A stretch of 64,000 nucleotides of DNA, from NCBI GenBank assembly GCA_030035585.1, contig CM057465.1:4935501-4999500 (forward strand), given 5' to 3'. The DNA comes from Dugong dugon (Eukaryota > Chordata > Mammalia > Sirenia > Dugongidae). This document shows positions 1 through 11,123 of this stretch, piece after piece. The translations under genes and the position numbers were made by a program. Under the pieces are notes generated by a model that was not told the origin of the DNA, made no database searches, and worked only from the letters and a program-made list of their open reading frames with translations. How positions within the stretch are numbered: the stretch's first letter is position 1; the number at the start of each line of letters is the position of its first letter.

Positions 1-1205
1 GAACTGTGATTGGATAGCAGCTGGAAGAGTTTTAAAGTGCCTAGTAGTAAAAGCCCAGACTGCCTTGAAGAGACTGTTGGTGGAATTACAAACGTCAAAG
101 ACAATTCTGGTGAGGACTCAGAAGGAAGCGAGGAGAGCAGTAACACCAGAGATAGCGCAGATGGTGAGAAGCAGCAGCAGAATCAGACCAGTGCAAGACA
201 GCGCTGGAGCCAACCCACAGAGTGAGAGAGCCAAGTGTCTGCGCAGGAGGCTTCCTGGACAAGTGAGGTGCCTCCAGGCACTTACTCGTGGAGCTAGACT
301 TGCCGACCCATGGAGCAAGAGAGCTGAGTATCTTCTGGCCGAAATTTACTGGCGGAGTACGGTGCCTCCAGGCAATTAACAGTAGAGCTAAAGAGCTTTG
401 GAACACTTGCCCCAGCAGGGCAGATGCTGGTGGCGAGGCCCAAGGGGCCAATAGGCCAAGGAACTAGGAAGCAGAAGCTGAGAGACAAGGAACACAGGGA
501 GCAGAGCTGCCTCACTCTCATAGGGTAGGGCCACGACCTCTAGGGTTTCAAAAGGTGGAACTGCAGCCTCTTAAGTTTCAAGGAGTCAGATCTTCACCAC
601 CTCAATTCTGGAATGTGGGGCTGCCTTTCACGAGTGCTAGCAGGATGAGGCCAGATCTGCTGCCCAAACCTGAGGGGGTGGGGCTGCCATGCCCAAGGGA
701 TAGAAGACTGGGGCCTGCCAGGGCCGAGGGGGCAGGGTCACCACTGAGTTGGACTAGGAGAATAGAGCCGCCCAAATTTGAGGGAGCGGAGTTGCTGTCC
801 CAGTGGGCCTGGAAGGCGGAACTGAAGCCCATGGCCGAGGGACCTCCACCCAGAATCTAGACAGTGTGGCCAACACCCAGAGTCTGGAGGGCAGGACCAT
901 TGCCTAAATGGTCTCAGAGAACAGAGGATTATTTTCAAGCCTTGACGGCTAATGTAATGTGTTCTGCGGACTTGCGTGGTGCCTGTTATCCCTTCTTTCC
1001 CTCCAGTTTCTCCCGTTTGTGATGGAAACGTCTACCTTGTGCCTGTTCCACCACTGTGCTTTGGAAACAGATAACTTGTATTCTAGACTTCACACATGAA
1101 GAGGAATTTTTGGATTTTGGACTTAAGACTTTTACTATGATATGGCAGGGTAAATGTGTTTTACATGTGGCAAGGATATAAATTTTGGGGGGCCAAAGGG
1201 TGAAA
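1..1205 (+). mobile_element. MaLR-like retroelement, internal region (left end cut by window)
   Basis: This stretch aligns by eye with the internal part of the complete element at 23.03-24.17 kb, beginning at the same motif (TGGATAGCAGCTGG). It keeps about 180 bases near 558-735 that the other copy lacks. It ends in a purine-rich tract (AAAGGGTGAAA) directly before the LTR, where a polypurine tract is expected. Short open frames here are broken and show no recognisable gag, pol or env. The 5' LTR, if present, lies outside the window. It sits in intron 4 of TBC1D22A in opposite orientation to the gene. Confidence 0.8.
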
Positions 1206-1728
1206 TGTCATGGATTGAATTGTGTTCCCCAAAAATGTGTGTCATCTTGGCTAGGCCATGATTCCCAGTATTGTGTGACTGTCCACCATTTTGTCATCTG
1301 ATGTGATTTTCCTAAGTGCAGTAAATCCTGCCTCTATGATGTTAATGAGGCAGGATTAGAGGCAGTTATGTTAATGAGGCAGTACTCAATCTACAAGATT
1401 AGATAGCGTCTCAAGTCAATCTCTTTTGAGACATAAAAGAGAGAAGCCAGCAGAGAGACAGATGGGACCTCATTACCACGAAGCAAGAAGAGCCAGGAGT
1501 GCGCGTCCTTTGGACCCAGGTTTCCTGCACTGAGAAGCTCCTAGTCCAGGGGAAGATTGATAACAAGAACCTTCCCTCAGAGCCAAGAGAGAGAGAAAGC
1601 TTTCCCCTGGAGCTGGTACCCTGAATTCAGACTTCTAGCCTCCTAAACTGTGAGAGAATAAACTTCTGTCTGTTAAAGCCATTCACTGGTGGTATTTCTG
1701 TTACAGCAGCAGAAGATAACTAGGCTAC
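1206..1728 (+). mobile_element. 3' LTR of the MaLR-like element
   Basis: The LTR begins TGTCATGGATTGAATTG and carries the family's landmarks: the CACCATTTTGTCATCTGATG block, a repeated TTAATGAGGCAG motif, a TATAAAAGAGAGA-like box (here ACATAAAAGAGAGA) and a 3' part ending near GCAGCAGAAGATAACTA. Seven further LTRs of the same family occur in the window: four solo (+ or -), one solo near 59 kb, and the two flanking the provirus at 22.5-24.7 kb. The 3' boundary is uncertain by about 10 bases. Confidence 0.82.
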
Positions 1729-2307
1729 CAGCCAGAGGCCACTGCTCAGCAGTCTTCAGCAGCTCTTCCCTCTCCAGAACAGCAGCCACTATCCACGGCT
1801 CTGGGCCAAGCTTCGCTCCCATTTCAAACCTGTCCAGAGTCAGCAGCTGCACCTCACAGGAAGGCCGAGATCCTTCTCCTGGTCCTCTAGGCCCCTGACC
1901 TGGTCCCTTCCTGCCCCACCATCCTCCCCTCCCTCACTCTTGCTCCCTCACCACCCCAGCCTCACAGCTGCTTTCAGCCCCTCAAGCACATGAATCTCTA
2001 TGCCACCCCGGGCCCTTTGTACCTGCGGCTCCCCTCCCTGGAATGCCCTTCCCCATCTCCATACACCTGCTCCTCGAGGTGCAGCTCTCACCCTAGAGGA
2101 GCCTGTTCTGAAGGCCTCCCCTGGCCTTCACAGCACAGCCTTCGTCCCTCGGCACTGATCCACTCTCCACAGAACACCCGGCACCTTCTGACAGTTCGGG
2201 AGTGCTGATTTTTTGGGTCTGTCTGCCCATGCTAGAATGCTGGCTCTGTGAGGGCAGGCAGGGAGCTGTGGTCTGGCCCTGTTTATCCAGTGCTCACAGT
2301 GGGATGG
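1729..2307. other. C/T-rich non-repetitive intron 4 sequence
   Basis: This pyrimidine-rich stretch has no recognisable exon, with no splice-flanked conserved frame. The short plus-strand open frames look like composition artefacts. Parts resemble the C/T-rich body of an old L2 element, but not clearly enough to assign. Confidence 0.4.
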
Positions 2308-2793
2308 TGTCTTACTCATCTAGTGCTGCTCTAACAGAAATACCACAAGTGGATGGCTTTAACAAAGCGAAGTTTATTCTCTCACAGTCCAGTAGGCTAA
2401 AAGTCCAAATTCAGGGCATCAGCTCCAGGGGAAGGTTCTCTCTCTCTGTCGGCTCTAGAGGAAGGTCCTTGTGATACGTCAGTCTTTCCTTGGTCTGGGA
2501 GCATCTTAGCACAGGACCCTCAGGTCCAAAGGACACGCTCCGCTCCCAGCACTGCTTTCTTGGTGGTGTGAGGTTCCCATGTGTCTCAGCTCACTTCTCT
2601 CTTTTATATCTCAAAAGAGACTGGACTAAAACACTATCTAATTGTAAAACTCATCAGTATAACCTCATCATAGTGATAAAGAGTTTACAGCACATAAGGA
2701 AATCACATCAGATAACACAATCATACAATACTGGGAATCACCACCTAGCCAAGTTGACAGATATTTTTGGGGGACACAGTTCAATCCATGACA
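2308..2793 (-). mobile_element. Solo LTR, MaLR-like family
   Basis: In minus orientation it runs from TGTCATGGATTGAAC to a TAAGACA end; on the plus strand it is TGTCTTACTC to CCATGACA. It is a full-length LTR of about 486 bp with no internal region. Flanks GATGG and GGTGG match at 4 of 5 bases, compatible with a worn 5-bp target duplication. The two ends differ only by normal divergence, so it looks like an LTR-LTR recombination product. Confidence 0.85.
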
Positions 2794-2884
2794 GGTGGGC
2801 ACTCAGCAGGGGCACAGGCAGAGTGAACGAACGATGCTGGTACGTCACGTGCATCCCTCCTACCCTCACAAGGCCCCTCGAGGC

Positions 2885-3238
2885 AGGCAGGCTGTTTAGT
2901 TGTGAGCCCTGACTCATGGCAGCCCACGTGTAACAGAACAAGATGTTCCCGGTCCTGACCCATCTTCACAGTGACTGGTCTGCTCAAGTCCACTGTTTCG
3001 GCCAGTGTAGCTTGAGTGCCTGCCACCTTGAGGGTTCACCTTCCTGCCTTATACTGGACAGTGTTCTGTTGGGATCCATAAGGTTTTCTTTGGTAGATTT
3101 TCAGAAGTAGATCACCAGGCCTTTCTTCCTAGCTTACTCTGGAAACTCTACTGAAACTTACCCACCATGGGTGACCCAGTTGGGATTTAAAATACTGGTG
3201 ATGTAGCTTCCGGCATCCCAGCAACACACACAAGCAAC
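2885..3238 (-). mobile_element. Internally deleted RTE element (5' region joined to 3' end)
   Basis: Read on the minus strand, it starts with the RTE 5' sequence seen at 50.9 kb (GTTGCTGGGATGCCGGAAGC, then a GTTTCAG..TTCCAGAGTAAG block). It then passes directly to sequence matching the RTE 3' end (antisense of TTCCCGGTCCTG..ATCTTCACA). The whole coding region is missing. The structure parallels the tRNA-headed SINEs at 25.8 and 54.3 kb. Divergence is high, so boundaries are approximate. Confidence 0.55.
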
Positions 3239-3239
3239 C

Positions 3240-3895
3240 ACAGTTCACACACAGACAGTGGTGGTGGCAGGTGTCACCAGCCCTTGACACTGACAGAGGG
3301 TGGTGGCGGGGGGTGTGACCAGCCCTTCACACTGACAGGGTGGCAGCGGGTGTGACCAGCCCTTCACCCTGACAGAGGGTGGTGGTGGGTGTGACCAGCC
3401 CTTCACACTCACAGAGGGTGGTGGCGGCGGGTGTGACCAGCCCTTCACACTCACAGAGGGTGGTGGCGGCGGGTGTGACCAGCCCTTCACACTCACAGAG
3501 GGTGCTGGTGGGTGTGACCAGCCCTTCACACTCACAGAGGGTGGTGGTGGCAGGTGTGACCTTCCCTTCACACTGACAGAGGGTGCTGGTGGGTGTGACC
3601 AGCCCTTCACACTCACAGAGGGTGCTGGTGGCAGGTGTGACCACCCCTTCACACTCACAGAGGGTGGTGGTGGCAGGTGTGACCAACCCTTCACACTGAC
3701 AGAGGGTGGCAACAGGTGTGACCAGCCCTTCACACTGACAGAGGGTGGCAACAGGTGTGACCAGCCCTTCACACTGACAGAGGGTGGCGACAGGTGTGAC
3801 CAGCGCTTCACACTGACAGAGGGTGGCAACAGGTGTGACCAGCCCTTCACACTGACAGAGGGTGGTGACAGGTGTGACCAGCCCTTCACACTTGA
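3240..3895. repeat. Minisatellite, 36-42 bp unit, about 16 copies
   Basis: The units are variants of GTGTGACCAGCCCTTCACAC followed by TGACAGAGGGTGG and a variable GGTGGC-type trinucleotide tract. Most units are 39 or 42 bp, so length changes are mostly multiples of three. This leaves long open frames on both strands (257 codons on minus). Those frames are repeat by-products: they are purely repetitive, lack splice context and lie in intron 4. The right-hand units are the most uniform, suggesting recent expansion at that edge. Confidence 0.93.
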
Positions 3896-5162
3896 GTCAT
3901 TTGGCAGGAGTCCATCCTGCATGAGCAATGACATGGCCACCACACACCAAGGACTCGCCCCGAGACCGGCCCCACCTCCTCCTATCCACATGGCCACGAG
4001 GGGCTCCTGAGGTGTCATCTACATTGACTGATTGCTCCAGAGTGTACGGCTCAGCACCTTTGTTTACACCGCCCCTTCCCTCAAACCTCTCCACTCCATG
4101 TAGGGGAACGTTCTCAATCTCTACGCCGCAGGTCAAATGCTCAGCTGGGAGCCTGGCCTTACCCCTTCTTGTACTGATTTGTGGGTTCTCTGGAGCACAC
4201 AGGGCTGAGCCTCACACACGGTATGTCCCCAGAGGCCCCCGTGGTGTGGCAGACGCCCACAGTCCCTAGGAAACTGCACGGTCTGCGTACTGCCAACGAG
4301 CACCCTGTTCCCCAGACTCCACGAATCACAGGACCGCCTCCGAGCGCCGTTTTCTCAGGATCTAAAGCAGGCAGCCTTTGAGTCAATATTGAGTCAATGC
4401 AAAGAGGAGAGTGAGCAGTTAGTTCTATTTGCTACTTTCATCCCCAGGCTAATAACAGAGCACAAGATAAAGAAAAACAGCGCTCGCTGGACGGAATAAC
4501 ATGCAGCACGTAAAACCACGTCTGTGGGCATTGCTCACATCGGCAATTTGCTTCTCCAGCGTTGGCAAATATTTGCCACTTATGTCTTCCTGGTAATGCG
4601 CAGGTAATCTACGCCTCCCGAAACCAGCTTAAATGCCTTACAAATACAGGCTGTTTGCTGACTGTGTTTTCTCTTGCCACTAAGTACAAATCTAATAATT
4701 ACTTAACTTTGAAAGCTTTGCTTTTGTTTTTTGGTTTTAGATTTGATATTTAAACAGAACTCTGAAGAAAGAAAAACACCATAATTCCACCCACCTAACA
4801 AAGCAATTTAATGTTCTGCATATTAACCTTCAATCTCCATCCATATATACTCACGTTTTTTCCATAAGTCTTGAAAGCTTTATTTTTTAAGTATGATTTT
4901 AATTTCCAAAAGTTACTTCAGTGATAAAGTCCAAGAGAAGATTCTAGCTGGGCTGCTTAGCCCCTGACCAGAAGGGCCCTGCTTTTCATCAGCTAGCTCC
5001 TTGCCGCCCGCCACTGAACACTGGTTAGGAACCACTGCACACAAACGAGAAAATATCTGCCCACTACCTTCACGTGTCGACATTATAGAAGTGACCACAG
5101 AGCTCAGTATTATCCAAATCAAGTTAGAGAACAGACAGGTCACTTCAAGTGAAAGTAACAAT
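3896..5162. other. Intron 4 sequence without a recognised feature
   Basis: No exon, tRNA or clear repeat was recognised. It is A/T-rich from about 4390 to 4900. Open frames of 60-110 codons here lack splice context and family similarity. Confidence 0.35.
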
Positions 5163-5300
5163 AACTAACATTTTTGAGTGTTTATTACATGCTAAGCACT
5201 CCTAGGCGTTTTATACATATTAGCTCTCTAACGTGCAAAGACAGCACTACCGTGCGAAGCCCCTCTCGCAGAGTGAGCAGACTGGGGCACAAGAGTGAAC
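5163..5300 (+). repeat. MIR-like SINE relic
   Basis: Sequence such as TGTTTATTACATGCTAAGCA, then TTTTATACATATTAGCTCTC, matches the typical mid-part of MIR/MIR3 (tissue text of the form 'size-limited, lowest at, increasing in..' does not apply to DNA; only the motif match is used). It is degraded and the ends are uncertain. Confidence 0.5.
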
Positions 5301-5481
5301 CGCCTGCTCCCGGCCACAGCGAGTGGGTGGCAGGTGGCGCTCCATCCACACGGTCTGTCCTAGGGACGCACTCTCTTAGCCATTGTGTGACTTTGCCTCC
5401 TCCCCCACCTCAGAGCGTTCAGATCAGCAAAGGCCTACGTATGTGCTACAAGAGGAAGCATCTAAACTACTCACATCCCAA

Positions 5482-5540
5482 GACTGTTGTTGTGGGGTCC
5501 CGCTGAGTCGATGATGACTCATAGCAACCCTATGGACTAG
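5482..5540 (-). mobile_element. Afrotherian SINE fragment, tail part
   Basis: The antisense tail of the afrotherian SINE is visible: GTTGTTGT, then CTGAGTCGATGATGACTCAT and AGCAACCCTATGGAC. The head is missing. Confidence 0.6.
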
Positions 5541-5616
5541 ACTCCGTTAATCACAGTCTGCCTTTATTTCCTTTCCCGGAGGATGAGACTTCCATCCACC
5601 CAAGGTGCTCAAGCTA

Positions 5617-5878
5617 AAACACAAGAGCCTCCTTCACGCTCTTCTGTCCCCACACCTGGTCTGAGGCACTGTGAATGTGTCACCACAACAGCCTCCTCCA
5701 CGCTCCTCTGTCCCCACACCAGGCCCGAGGCACCATGAATGTGTCACCACAAGAGCCTCCTCCACGTTCCCGTCCTCACACCAGGCCTGAGGGGCTGTGA
5801 ATGTGTCACCACAAGAGCCTCCTCCACGCTCCTCTGTCCCCACACCAGGCCTGAGGCGCCGTGAATGCATTACCACAG
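5617..5878. repeat. Tandem repeat, 62-64 bp unit, four copies
   Basis: Four head-to-tail copies each contain GCCTCCTCCACGCTCCTCTG, CCCCACACCAGGCCTGAGG and GTGAATGTGTCACCAC with small differences. The 89-codon minus-strand open frame across it is repetitive and not a gene. Confidence 0.9.
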
Positions 5879-6057
5879 GATGAGGGCCGGATGTCTGAAG
5901 CATGGCTCTGAAAATGTTTGGAATAACAGAGAATCAGGACTAACCCCAGTGTCCGTCAGCAGAGGGCTGTGAAATCCATCACGGGCTCTACAGAATGGCA
6001 TTATAAAGACCAAGGCTGCTCTGGGCACCATCATCACACGCGTCCAATCTGCCACCG

Positions 6058-6160
6058 ATCACCGGGACAGCACAGGACCAGGCAGTGTTTCATTCCATTG
6101 TGCATGGGGTCGCCATGAGTCAGGGGCCTACTGGACATCAGCTAACAGCAACAACAATAT
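6058..6160 (+). mobile_element. RTE/SINE 3' end fragment
   Basis: The shared RTE/SINE tail is visible: GGGACAGCACAGGACCAGGC, TTCATTCCATTGTGCATGGG, GTCGCCATGAGTCAG and a final GCTAACAGCAACAACAA. Only the 3' part is recognisable. Confidence 0.7.
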
Positions 6161-7337
6161 GTACCATTATGGAAAAACACACTGTTAAATTTAAAAAGTG
6201 AGGTGCGGAACAGTGTAACACTTGTTAGCGTCCACGTGGAGAAAGTAAAGACAGTATAAATGCATGGACTCCAAAGTATCTCTTCCCAAATTACTTTTTA
6301 ATTAGAAAAGGACAAAGGGTAACTTTTTGGCAGAAAAAAGATGAGCAGACACCACCTTAACCAAGTGATCAGAGTTAACTTCGTCCACCTTGGGACAAAC
6401 CAACACCATACGCCTCCCGCCGGGACACACCGAGAACACAGATCTCGTTTAGGACATTCCTGATTAGTCAAATCTCACCATCACGAGAAGCGTCAGATAT
6501 TCCACAAAAAAACTGTCCTGCAAGTTTCAAACATGTCACAATCAGAAACACAAAGGAAGGCTGAGCTGTTGCTTTTGGTCAGAGGAGGCAAAGAGACCTG
6601 ACACACAAGCCTGCACTGGCCCCCGAACTACGAGAGGAAGATGTAAAGCACAACATCGGGGCAGCTGGCACCGTGGGGTATGGACTGAGGACTAGACAAG
6701 AGCACTGTATTAATGTTAAGTTTCCTGATTCTGACGACTCTGCAGCGATGGTGTAAAAGAACATCTTCACTGTTAGGAAACACATCGGGAAGTATTTAGG
6801 GATGAAGGGACATGAAAGCTCCAACCGACTCCCAAATGGTTCAGAAGAACATGTTTATATGCCGAAACACACACGCATGCATACACACTCACACACATGC
6901 ACACACACACAGACACCGAGACAGAACGACACCGCAGCGAAACATGACTGCGCAGGGAATTTGGGTAAAAAGGACACGGAAGCCACTTACACAATTCTTG
7001 CAGCTATTCCAGAATCTGAAACCACAGCGGAATGACAAGTTCCTACAAACACACGCGTAAACCCTCCCTGGAAGGGGCCGTCAGAATAGTGTGAGGGAGA
7101 GCCATGGAAGCTGGGGGCAGGAGAAGCAGGCTCATTTTTCACTCTTGGCCCTTACTTTCCTGCTTTGGAATCATGCGACATGTATATGTATTACTGACTC
7201 CAAAAATAAACACAATCAAGGGGGAAAAGCCGCTGTGAGAACCAGAACTAGAACCGCAGCAGGACCTCACAGGACCTTTTGAGAGCTGACCAATACTGTC
7301 CTCGGAAGCAGCATTTTCACACATGCTATTCCCCTGA
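6161..7337. other. Intron 4 sequence; CA-rich microsatellite at 6866-6913
   Basis: This is mostly unassigned intronic DNA. An impure (CA)n tract (ACACACTCACACACATGCAC and similar) lies at about 6866-6913. The open frames crossing it are low-complexity shadows. No exon was recognised. Confidence 0.5.
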
Positions 7338-7541
7338 GGAGCCCTGGTGGCACAACGGTTAAGCGCTCAGCTGCTAACCAAAAGGTATGTGGTTCTAACC
7401 CACCAGAGGCTCCACAGGAGAAAGACCTGGTGATCCGCTCCCATAAAGATTACGGCCTTGGAAACCCTATAGGGCAGTTCTACTCTGTCACACAGGGTCG
7501 CTGTGAGTTGGAGTTGACTCCAGGGCACCCAACAACAACAT
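7338..7541 (+). mobile_element. Afrotherian SINE, full length
   Basis: It starts GGAGCCCTGGTGGCACAACG and passes through the conserved AAGCGCTCAGCTGCTAACC, TTACGGCCTTGGAAACCC and GGGCAGTTCTACTCTGTC blocks. It ends CACCCAACAACAACA. The tRNA-like head and the RTE-like tail are both intact. It is antisense to TBC1D22A in intron 4. Confidence 0.93.
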
Positions 7542-8388
7542 TCCCCCGCACGTTGAGTCCTGGCCAGAAGGTCCTGGGCTCTGCGGGGCCCATGCACGTG
7601 CCCCACACGCCCCCTGCTGGCTGAGCTGTGCATCCCCCTCCCAGCTGAGCCCTATACTCTGGCAATGGTCCCTAACGGCCTCCTTATGGGCTTGTCTCCC
7701 CATCTAGTTTGGGGGTGACTTCATGCCAAGACCACATCCTGGTCCTCTTTAAAGCTCCAGCATCTAGCAAGATGCTCACACAGAACGGCAGTCAGAGAGA
7801 CCAGGTTCATATGTGAGAGGAGGCTGACTCAGCGTGAGCAACAGCGACAGACCTGAACACAGGCCATGTCCAGAGCCCAGCCAGGGTGCTCCACGGAGGC
7901 AACAGGGGGCATCACGTGACCTCCAGGACCCTCAAGGTGAGGGACCACACTGGACCATGCTTCCAAGGCCAGCTGGTCCCCCAACCAGGCCTCATCTTGG
8001 GCCCTCAGCTCTGGCCAGCCTGTCAGTCTCCAGCCCTCACGACCCCAGTGAAGAGCGAGGACAGTGGCCTGGCCGACCGCAGACAGCTCACTAGTGCAGC
8101 TGGAAGAAGCCAGAATTACACAACAGGACGTGGAGAAAAACCAAACAGAAAATACATGCTCAAACTGCATTGGAAAACACATTAACAAAATACGTCTAAA
8201 TTAAACGACCAGTACAAAACTTAGTAATGTAGCACCACCAAGATACAAACAAGGCAACTTTTTACAAGGCAAATTCTGCACGGATGTGTGCACATTATAT
8301 AACGATCAGCTGACTCTTTCAAGGACCTTCATCTGTTTCAGAAACAACAAAACCAAATGTGTGTCTTCTTTAAGGACAGGGAACTTAC
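7542..8388. other. Intron 4, 5' end
   Basis: This is unique-looking intronic sequence beginning at the exon 4 donor. Read on the minus strand the donor is G|GTAAGT at 8388-8387. No repeats or further exons were recognised. Open frames on both strands have no recognised similarity. Confidence 0.5.
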
Positions 8389-8568
8389 CAAGGTCTGTGT
8401 TGGGACCAGCAAGGAGCTGCTTGAACTTGTCGAGCCGGGAGGCCTCCCTCTCGCTCAGGGCCGAGCCGCTGAGGGCACTGTGGTCGGATACCCCCCCGCT
8501 CAGCGCCACGGTCGAGGAGTGGGGGAGAGACTGTGACCGCTGCAGGGGGCCTGCTTCGCTGACACTTT
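8389..8568 (-). CDS. TBC1D22A: TBC1D22A coding exon 4 (180 bp)
   Basis: The exon completes codon 154 and encodes residues 155-213 plus the first base of codon 214. The acceptor reads TCTGCAG|AAAGTG at the 8570-8569 AG, and the donor reads CTTG|GTAAGT. It ends with the linker leading to the TBC domain (EREASRLDKFKQLLAGP, then NTDL), a strongly conserved family signature. The segment RSQSLP (residues 164-169) fits the mode-1 14-3-3 binding consensus RSxSxP, consistent with reported 14-3-3 association of TBC1D22 proteins. The rest is a Ser/Ala/Gly-rich, probably disordered linker. The next exon lies beyond the left end. Confidence 0.95.
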
Positions 8569-10335
8569 CTGCAGAGGATCAGAGAACAGAGGGTCAGGAT
8601 GCACCTCCCGAACGACCCCCAATGGTCACGGTCTTTACTAGAAGGCCCCGCACTTCCTGCATCACTTTGTCCTCACATTTTAAAAGAGCAGCCTGCAGAC
8701 AAATTATAAAGATGGGGGTGTCACTGCTGCCGTGTCACAGCTATCCCTTCCTCCCATCACTGAATACTGGGGGACCTTGGTTCCCTGAACAATTAAGTGA
8801 AATTACCTGAAGCCCATGACTTAACCTGGCTTTCTGGCAGAGTGCAGTGCTCCAGTAAGTGGACACGGCCAGCATAAAGAGAGACACTGACCACAGAAAG
8901 CTCAGACCAGGGTCGGGGTGCCAGGTGGTCAGGGTTCCCACTGCCCTGGGAAGGCCATCAGGGCCGGCCCAGGTGATGTGACCTGGTGGTGGGAGCAGGT
9001 CTTGCAAGGTCTCCCAGGCTTGAGCACGGAGGACGAGTCTCCCGAGTCCCACGTGAAGGGTAAGGGTGAGGCCCACAGAGGCACCAAGGATGGAAGCCAA
9101 GCCCAGGACACGCCCGTGGCCAAGGACACTCCAAGAGACCCCACCGCTGTCTCCAGAGACGGCCTGACTGCCCTGCCTGTCTGAACCCCCCGATCCCACC
9201 ACAGCCCTGTGAGGGGCAGGCACTACCACACCCAGCACGGCCAAGGGCTGGCATCTGCCCAAACCCCCACACAGGGTGACGCAGATGGGACCAGAGAGAG
9301 GGCAAGCCTGCGGACCCCCTGCCTCTGCACACAAAGGCCCTCCTGGCCCCATCATGGCCCAAGGACCTGCGGGATATACCCAGCACCCGAGACCAGGACG
9401 GCCCAGGACAGACTCGAAGGCCCTCGGGCCGCTCGACGAAGCGTCACCGGGGACGACGCGCAGGAAGCCCCAAACACTCTAAGTTCCTAAGTCTAAACAC
9501 CCTCTAGCAATCACATTTTTAAAAACTGAAATTTAAAGCAAAGTTAAACTCCAAGAAATGGGGCATGATGACAACAATCCATAAACACGCTGATGCCCAC
9601 TTCTGTAGCCATGACAAGCTGGGCACTAAGACCTCTGCACCTCATCACAACGCAGGCTGGAGGGGGAGCGCCATGCAGAAACCCCTAGGTTGCTAGGAGC
9701 AAAGCACTAGGCCTTGGGGCAGAAGCTGGCCCAGTTACGGTTCCAGAAAAGCCTGCGGGGGCGGGAGGGTGCCAAGCTCAGAGCACCCCCGCTCCCCTAT
9801 CCTGATGGTTCCCACTCCCAGCGCCCCCGTCCCGGGTCCAGCCCTGCAGGCGCTAGGAGCTTGCCCCCACACTGCTAGGAAGTACCTGGAAACCACCACC
9901 CTTCCCACTCAGCCTCAACTCGGGGAAGACCTGACAATCAGGGCTCTGGAAGAACAATCCAGAATAGTGCAGGAGGAGGGCTGCAGGGGGCTAACACTTC
10001 AAGCTCCTTTTCCCTCCTTGGAGTCTCGTCCTTGGACTGAACTGGAAGATTCTGCAGGAGAAATATTCAGCAGGAAGCACAGCTCCACATTATATTCCAG
10101 AATTAAATGTGCTCCATTTTATTCACCTGCAGTCTTTAGAGATGACTGATTTGACCTTCCTGAGACACTAAATGCCCCACTTACACCTTAGCAGAGCTCC
10201 ATTCCAGCCCCCACTCTGAAATGGGGCAGCTTGAATTTTAAAGGCAGAAGCCACAGTGGCGTCCCCTGAGGGAACAATAAGACTGACAACCAGGTTGCAG
10301 TGTCACTGTGAACAGAAAAAAAAACCTACAAGATT
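8569..10335. other. Intron 3, 3' half
   Basis: This is GC-rich unique-looking sequence. Several overlapping open frames of 60-204 codons occur on both strands, as expected in GC-rich DNA, with no splice-flanked conserved protein among them. No interspersed repeat was clearly recognised. Confidence 0.5.
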
Positions 10336-10469
10336 CCACCAGCAACGATCGGCATTCACACACAGACCCCACCAGCAGCAGTCGGGAGTTCACAGGCGGA
10401 CCCCGCCGACAGCAGTCAGCGTTCACACAGGGACCCCACCGGCAGCGGTCGGCGTTCACACGCAGATCC
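10336..10469. repeat. Tandem repeat, 33-34 bp unit, four copies
   Basis: Units of the form CCACCAGCAGCAGTCGG followed by TTCACACAGGGACC are repeated four times with moderate divergence. Confidence 0.85.
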
Positions 10470-11123
10470 CGGCTCACAACTTGGTCCGGACAGCTGAGGA
10501 AACAACTCCTCCAGGTACCATGATCCGCTGCCCAGGAGCTTCCAGAACCTTCTTAACCTAAAGTGTGTCGCTGCAGGTAACCCAAAGGAAACCTGCCACT
10601 AAGTCAGTCGAAGGGCATCTGATCTCAGGTGTGAAGGTGGTAGATTTTTTTAGCTATTTATTAAGAAGGTCAAGATAGCCAAGAAGTGAAGAAAAGGCAC
10701 ATGAAGACTAGCCTACGGGCTGCCTCCCGACACTGTCACTGAACTTCCACCCAACCTTCTACCCAGGCCTAAAGGCCACAGGTGCAGAGGGCAGGTGGGT
10801 GCACGGCACTGTGAAGGGTGCCATGGTGCTTCCAGGGCCAAGTGCCACAGCTGCAGGGCTGTGTCCACAGTGTGAGCGCAGGCCTGTGAGCTGTCCCACA
10901 TTAGGGAGAATGTTCCAGAACATTCCAACATGCAGAGCACTGTTGGGATGGGCAGTAAAGCAACATGGACTCCCATTCATCACCTGGTGCAGAGACAGCC
11001 CACCCTGCCCTCGCGTGTGAGTCCACGGGCACAAATGTGGGGGTGCTGCACGTCTGCCAGGGCGGGGGTACGGCTGGGAGAGTCCCAGGGTCACCAAGCC
11101 CTTAAGGAAAATTCTGGGCACTT
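10470..11123. other. Intron 3 sequence without a recognised feature
   Basis: No exon or repeat was recognised between the two tandem arrays. The open frames here are GC-rich shadows. Confidence 0.4.

Noticed and set aside
3240-3895. CRISPR-like array (also considered at 17297-17555 and 26784-27064)
   Set aside because: The units are contiguous tandem repeats without unique spacers, in a mammalian genome.
3245-4018. 257-codon minus-strand open frame
   Set aside because: It lies almost wholly in the 39/42-bp minisatellite; the protein is a pure repeat with no splice or family support.
8741-9490. Frames up to 204 codons in intron 3
   Set aside because: They overlap on both strands and contain no known domain; GC content explains them.
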